Positions 7,406-7,586 of a DNA stretch of 7,586 nt are shown piece after piece; the first letter of the stretch is position 1, and each line of letters starts with the position of its first letter. The translations under genes were made by a program, and so were the position numbers. Source of the DNA: Caldifarciminota bacterium RBG_13_43_14. Its GTDB lineage: Bacteria > Hydrothermota > Tepidihabitantia > SM23-42. The notes under the pieces are model-generated. The model was not told the origin of the DNA. It did no database searches and saw only the letters and a program-made list of their open reading frames with translations. Location: assembly GCA_001771735.1 (NCBI GenBank), contig MEUM01000118.1, positions 1-7,586 on the forward strand, written 5' to 3'.

Positions 7406-7434
7406 ATTCTATTTAATAAAATATTATCTGTCAA
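7406..7434 (-). promoter_or_regulatory. Sigma-70-type promoter of the rubredoxin gene
   Basis: On the minus strand a perfect -35 TTGACA (7434-7429) is followed after exactly 17 AT-rich bases by TAGAAT (7411-7406), five of six matches to TATAAT. Transcription would start near 7399, leaving a leader of roughly 14 bases containing the Shine-Dalgarno. This is a strong constitutive-looking promoter; I see no operator beyond the palindromic element that begins 3 bases upstream of the -35. Confidence 0.8.
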
Positions 7435-7436
7435 GC

Positions 7437-7503
7437 GGTCTGAGCAAGCTCGACCACTACACCATGGAACCGGTTTCTTGTAGTGGCAGAGTTTACTCTG
7501 CCA
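7437..7503. repeat. Paired-hairpin palindromic element (BIME-like), two inverted units
   Basis: Unit 1 (7437-7461) folds GGTC-T-GAGC / GCTC-GACC around AA with one bulged T and ends in CCACTACA. Unit 2 (7479-7503, read on the minus strand) folds TGGCAGAG / CTCTGCCA around a 4-base loop and ends in the same CCACTACA. The two 25-base units agree at 18 positions when aligned in opposite orientation. Between them lies a 17-base core containing the palindromes CCATGG and AACCGGTT. The element fills nearly all the space between the gene ending at 7506 and the rubredoxin promoter. This layout resembles the paired REP units of bacterial interspersed mosaic elements; whether other copies exist cannot be seen here. 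Confidence 0.6.
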
Positions 7504-7505
7504 AG

Positions 7506-7586
7506 TCAAGAACGTGATGTAAGTACTTTCTCATACAGCTGTTTATAAAGCCGGGCTGACCGGTCCCATGAAAAATCAAGGACCAT
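7506..7586 (-). CDS. glgA: C-terminal end of a glycogen synthase-like glycosyltransferase (partial)
   Basis: Only the last 26 codons and the TGA stop are inside the window; the rest lies beyond the right edge. The visible residues include DFSWDRSARLYKQLYEKVL. They match the usual end of bacterial glycogen synthase (E. coli GlgA ends with a DFSW...A..Y.ELY helix), which adds glucose from ADP-glucose to growing glycogen. The ATG at 7586-7584 is an internal methionine codon and not a start. So short a fragment could belong to another GT4/GT5 enzyme with the same C-terminal helix. The frame ends just outside the palindromic element, with no T-run that would make an intrinsic terminator. Confidence 0.6.
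   Translation of the reverse strand: MVLDFSWDRSARLYKQLYEKVLTSRS

Noticed and set aside
7437..7472. tRNA-like 5' half on the minus strand (GGTTCCATGGTGTAGTGGT, resembling the start of tRNA-Glu or tRNA-Asp)
   Set aside because: No anticodon arm, T-loop (TTCGAAT-type) or acceptor 3' strand follows; the next bases are the rubredoxin promoter.
7484..7503. Perfect TGGCAGAG/CTCTGCCA hairpin as an intrinsic terminator for the glgA-like gene
   Set aside because: On the minus strand the stem is followed by CTACAAGAAACC with no T-run. It is better explained as one unit of the paired repeat, though it might protect the mRNA 3' end.

Overview
The window looks like bacterial chromosome from a diderm (outer-membrane-bearing) organism with a moderately AT-rich genome. 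It encodes a complete BamA-type outer-membrane assembly protein, a periplasmic Skp/OmpH-like chaperone and an envelope-type ECF sigma/anti-sigma pair. It also carries a ClpC-type (UVR-containing) AAA+ unfoldase, which is commoner in Firmicutes, cyanobacteria and many uncultured diderm phyla than in Proteobacteria. That mix would suit an uncultured candidate phylum or an FCB-like lineage, but the sequence alone does not fix the taxon.

Left block, + strand, 2-5441: a 5'-truncated clpC, then bamA overlapping its stop codon, then a Skp/OmpH-family gene 38 nt further on. The tight packing indicates one operon. BamA (five POTRA domains plus a 16-strand-type barrel) and the Skp-like chaperone are natural partners in outer-membrane protein biogenesis. 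Coupling them to a protein-unfolding ATPase gives a quality-control flavour to the operon. The Skp-like protein is unusual: after the coiled-coil chaperone region it continues into a second domain that resembles the CsgG/LpoB/TolB-N type of periplasmic alpha/beta domain.

Middle block, - strand, 7050 down to 5489: an ECF sigma factor, an overlapping zinc-binding membrane anti-sigma factor, and a secreted LTXXQ (Spy/CpxP-like) helical protein. This is a classic envelope-stress module, read towards the clpC-bamA-skp operon and convergent with it across a 47-nt gap. A candidate ECF-type promoter lies directly against the sigma start codon, which would make the transcript leaderless.

Right end, - strand: a 58-residue rubredoxin with a near-consensus housekeeping promoter, then a short palindromic element made of two related hairpin units in inverted orientation (BIME-like). 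The last 81 bases hold the final 26 codons of a gene resembling glycogen synthase (glgA). There is no gene-free stretch longer than 300 bases. The largest gaps are 7051-7208, which holds the sigma promoter candidate and nothing else I can support, and 7386-7505, which holds the rubredoxin promoter and the palindromic element.
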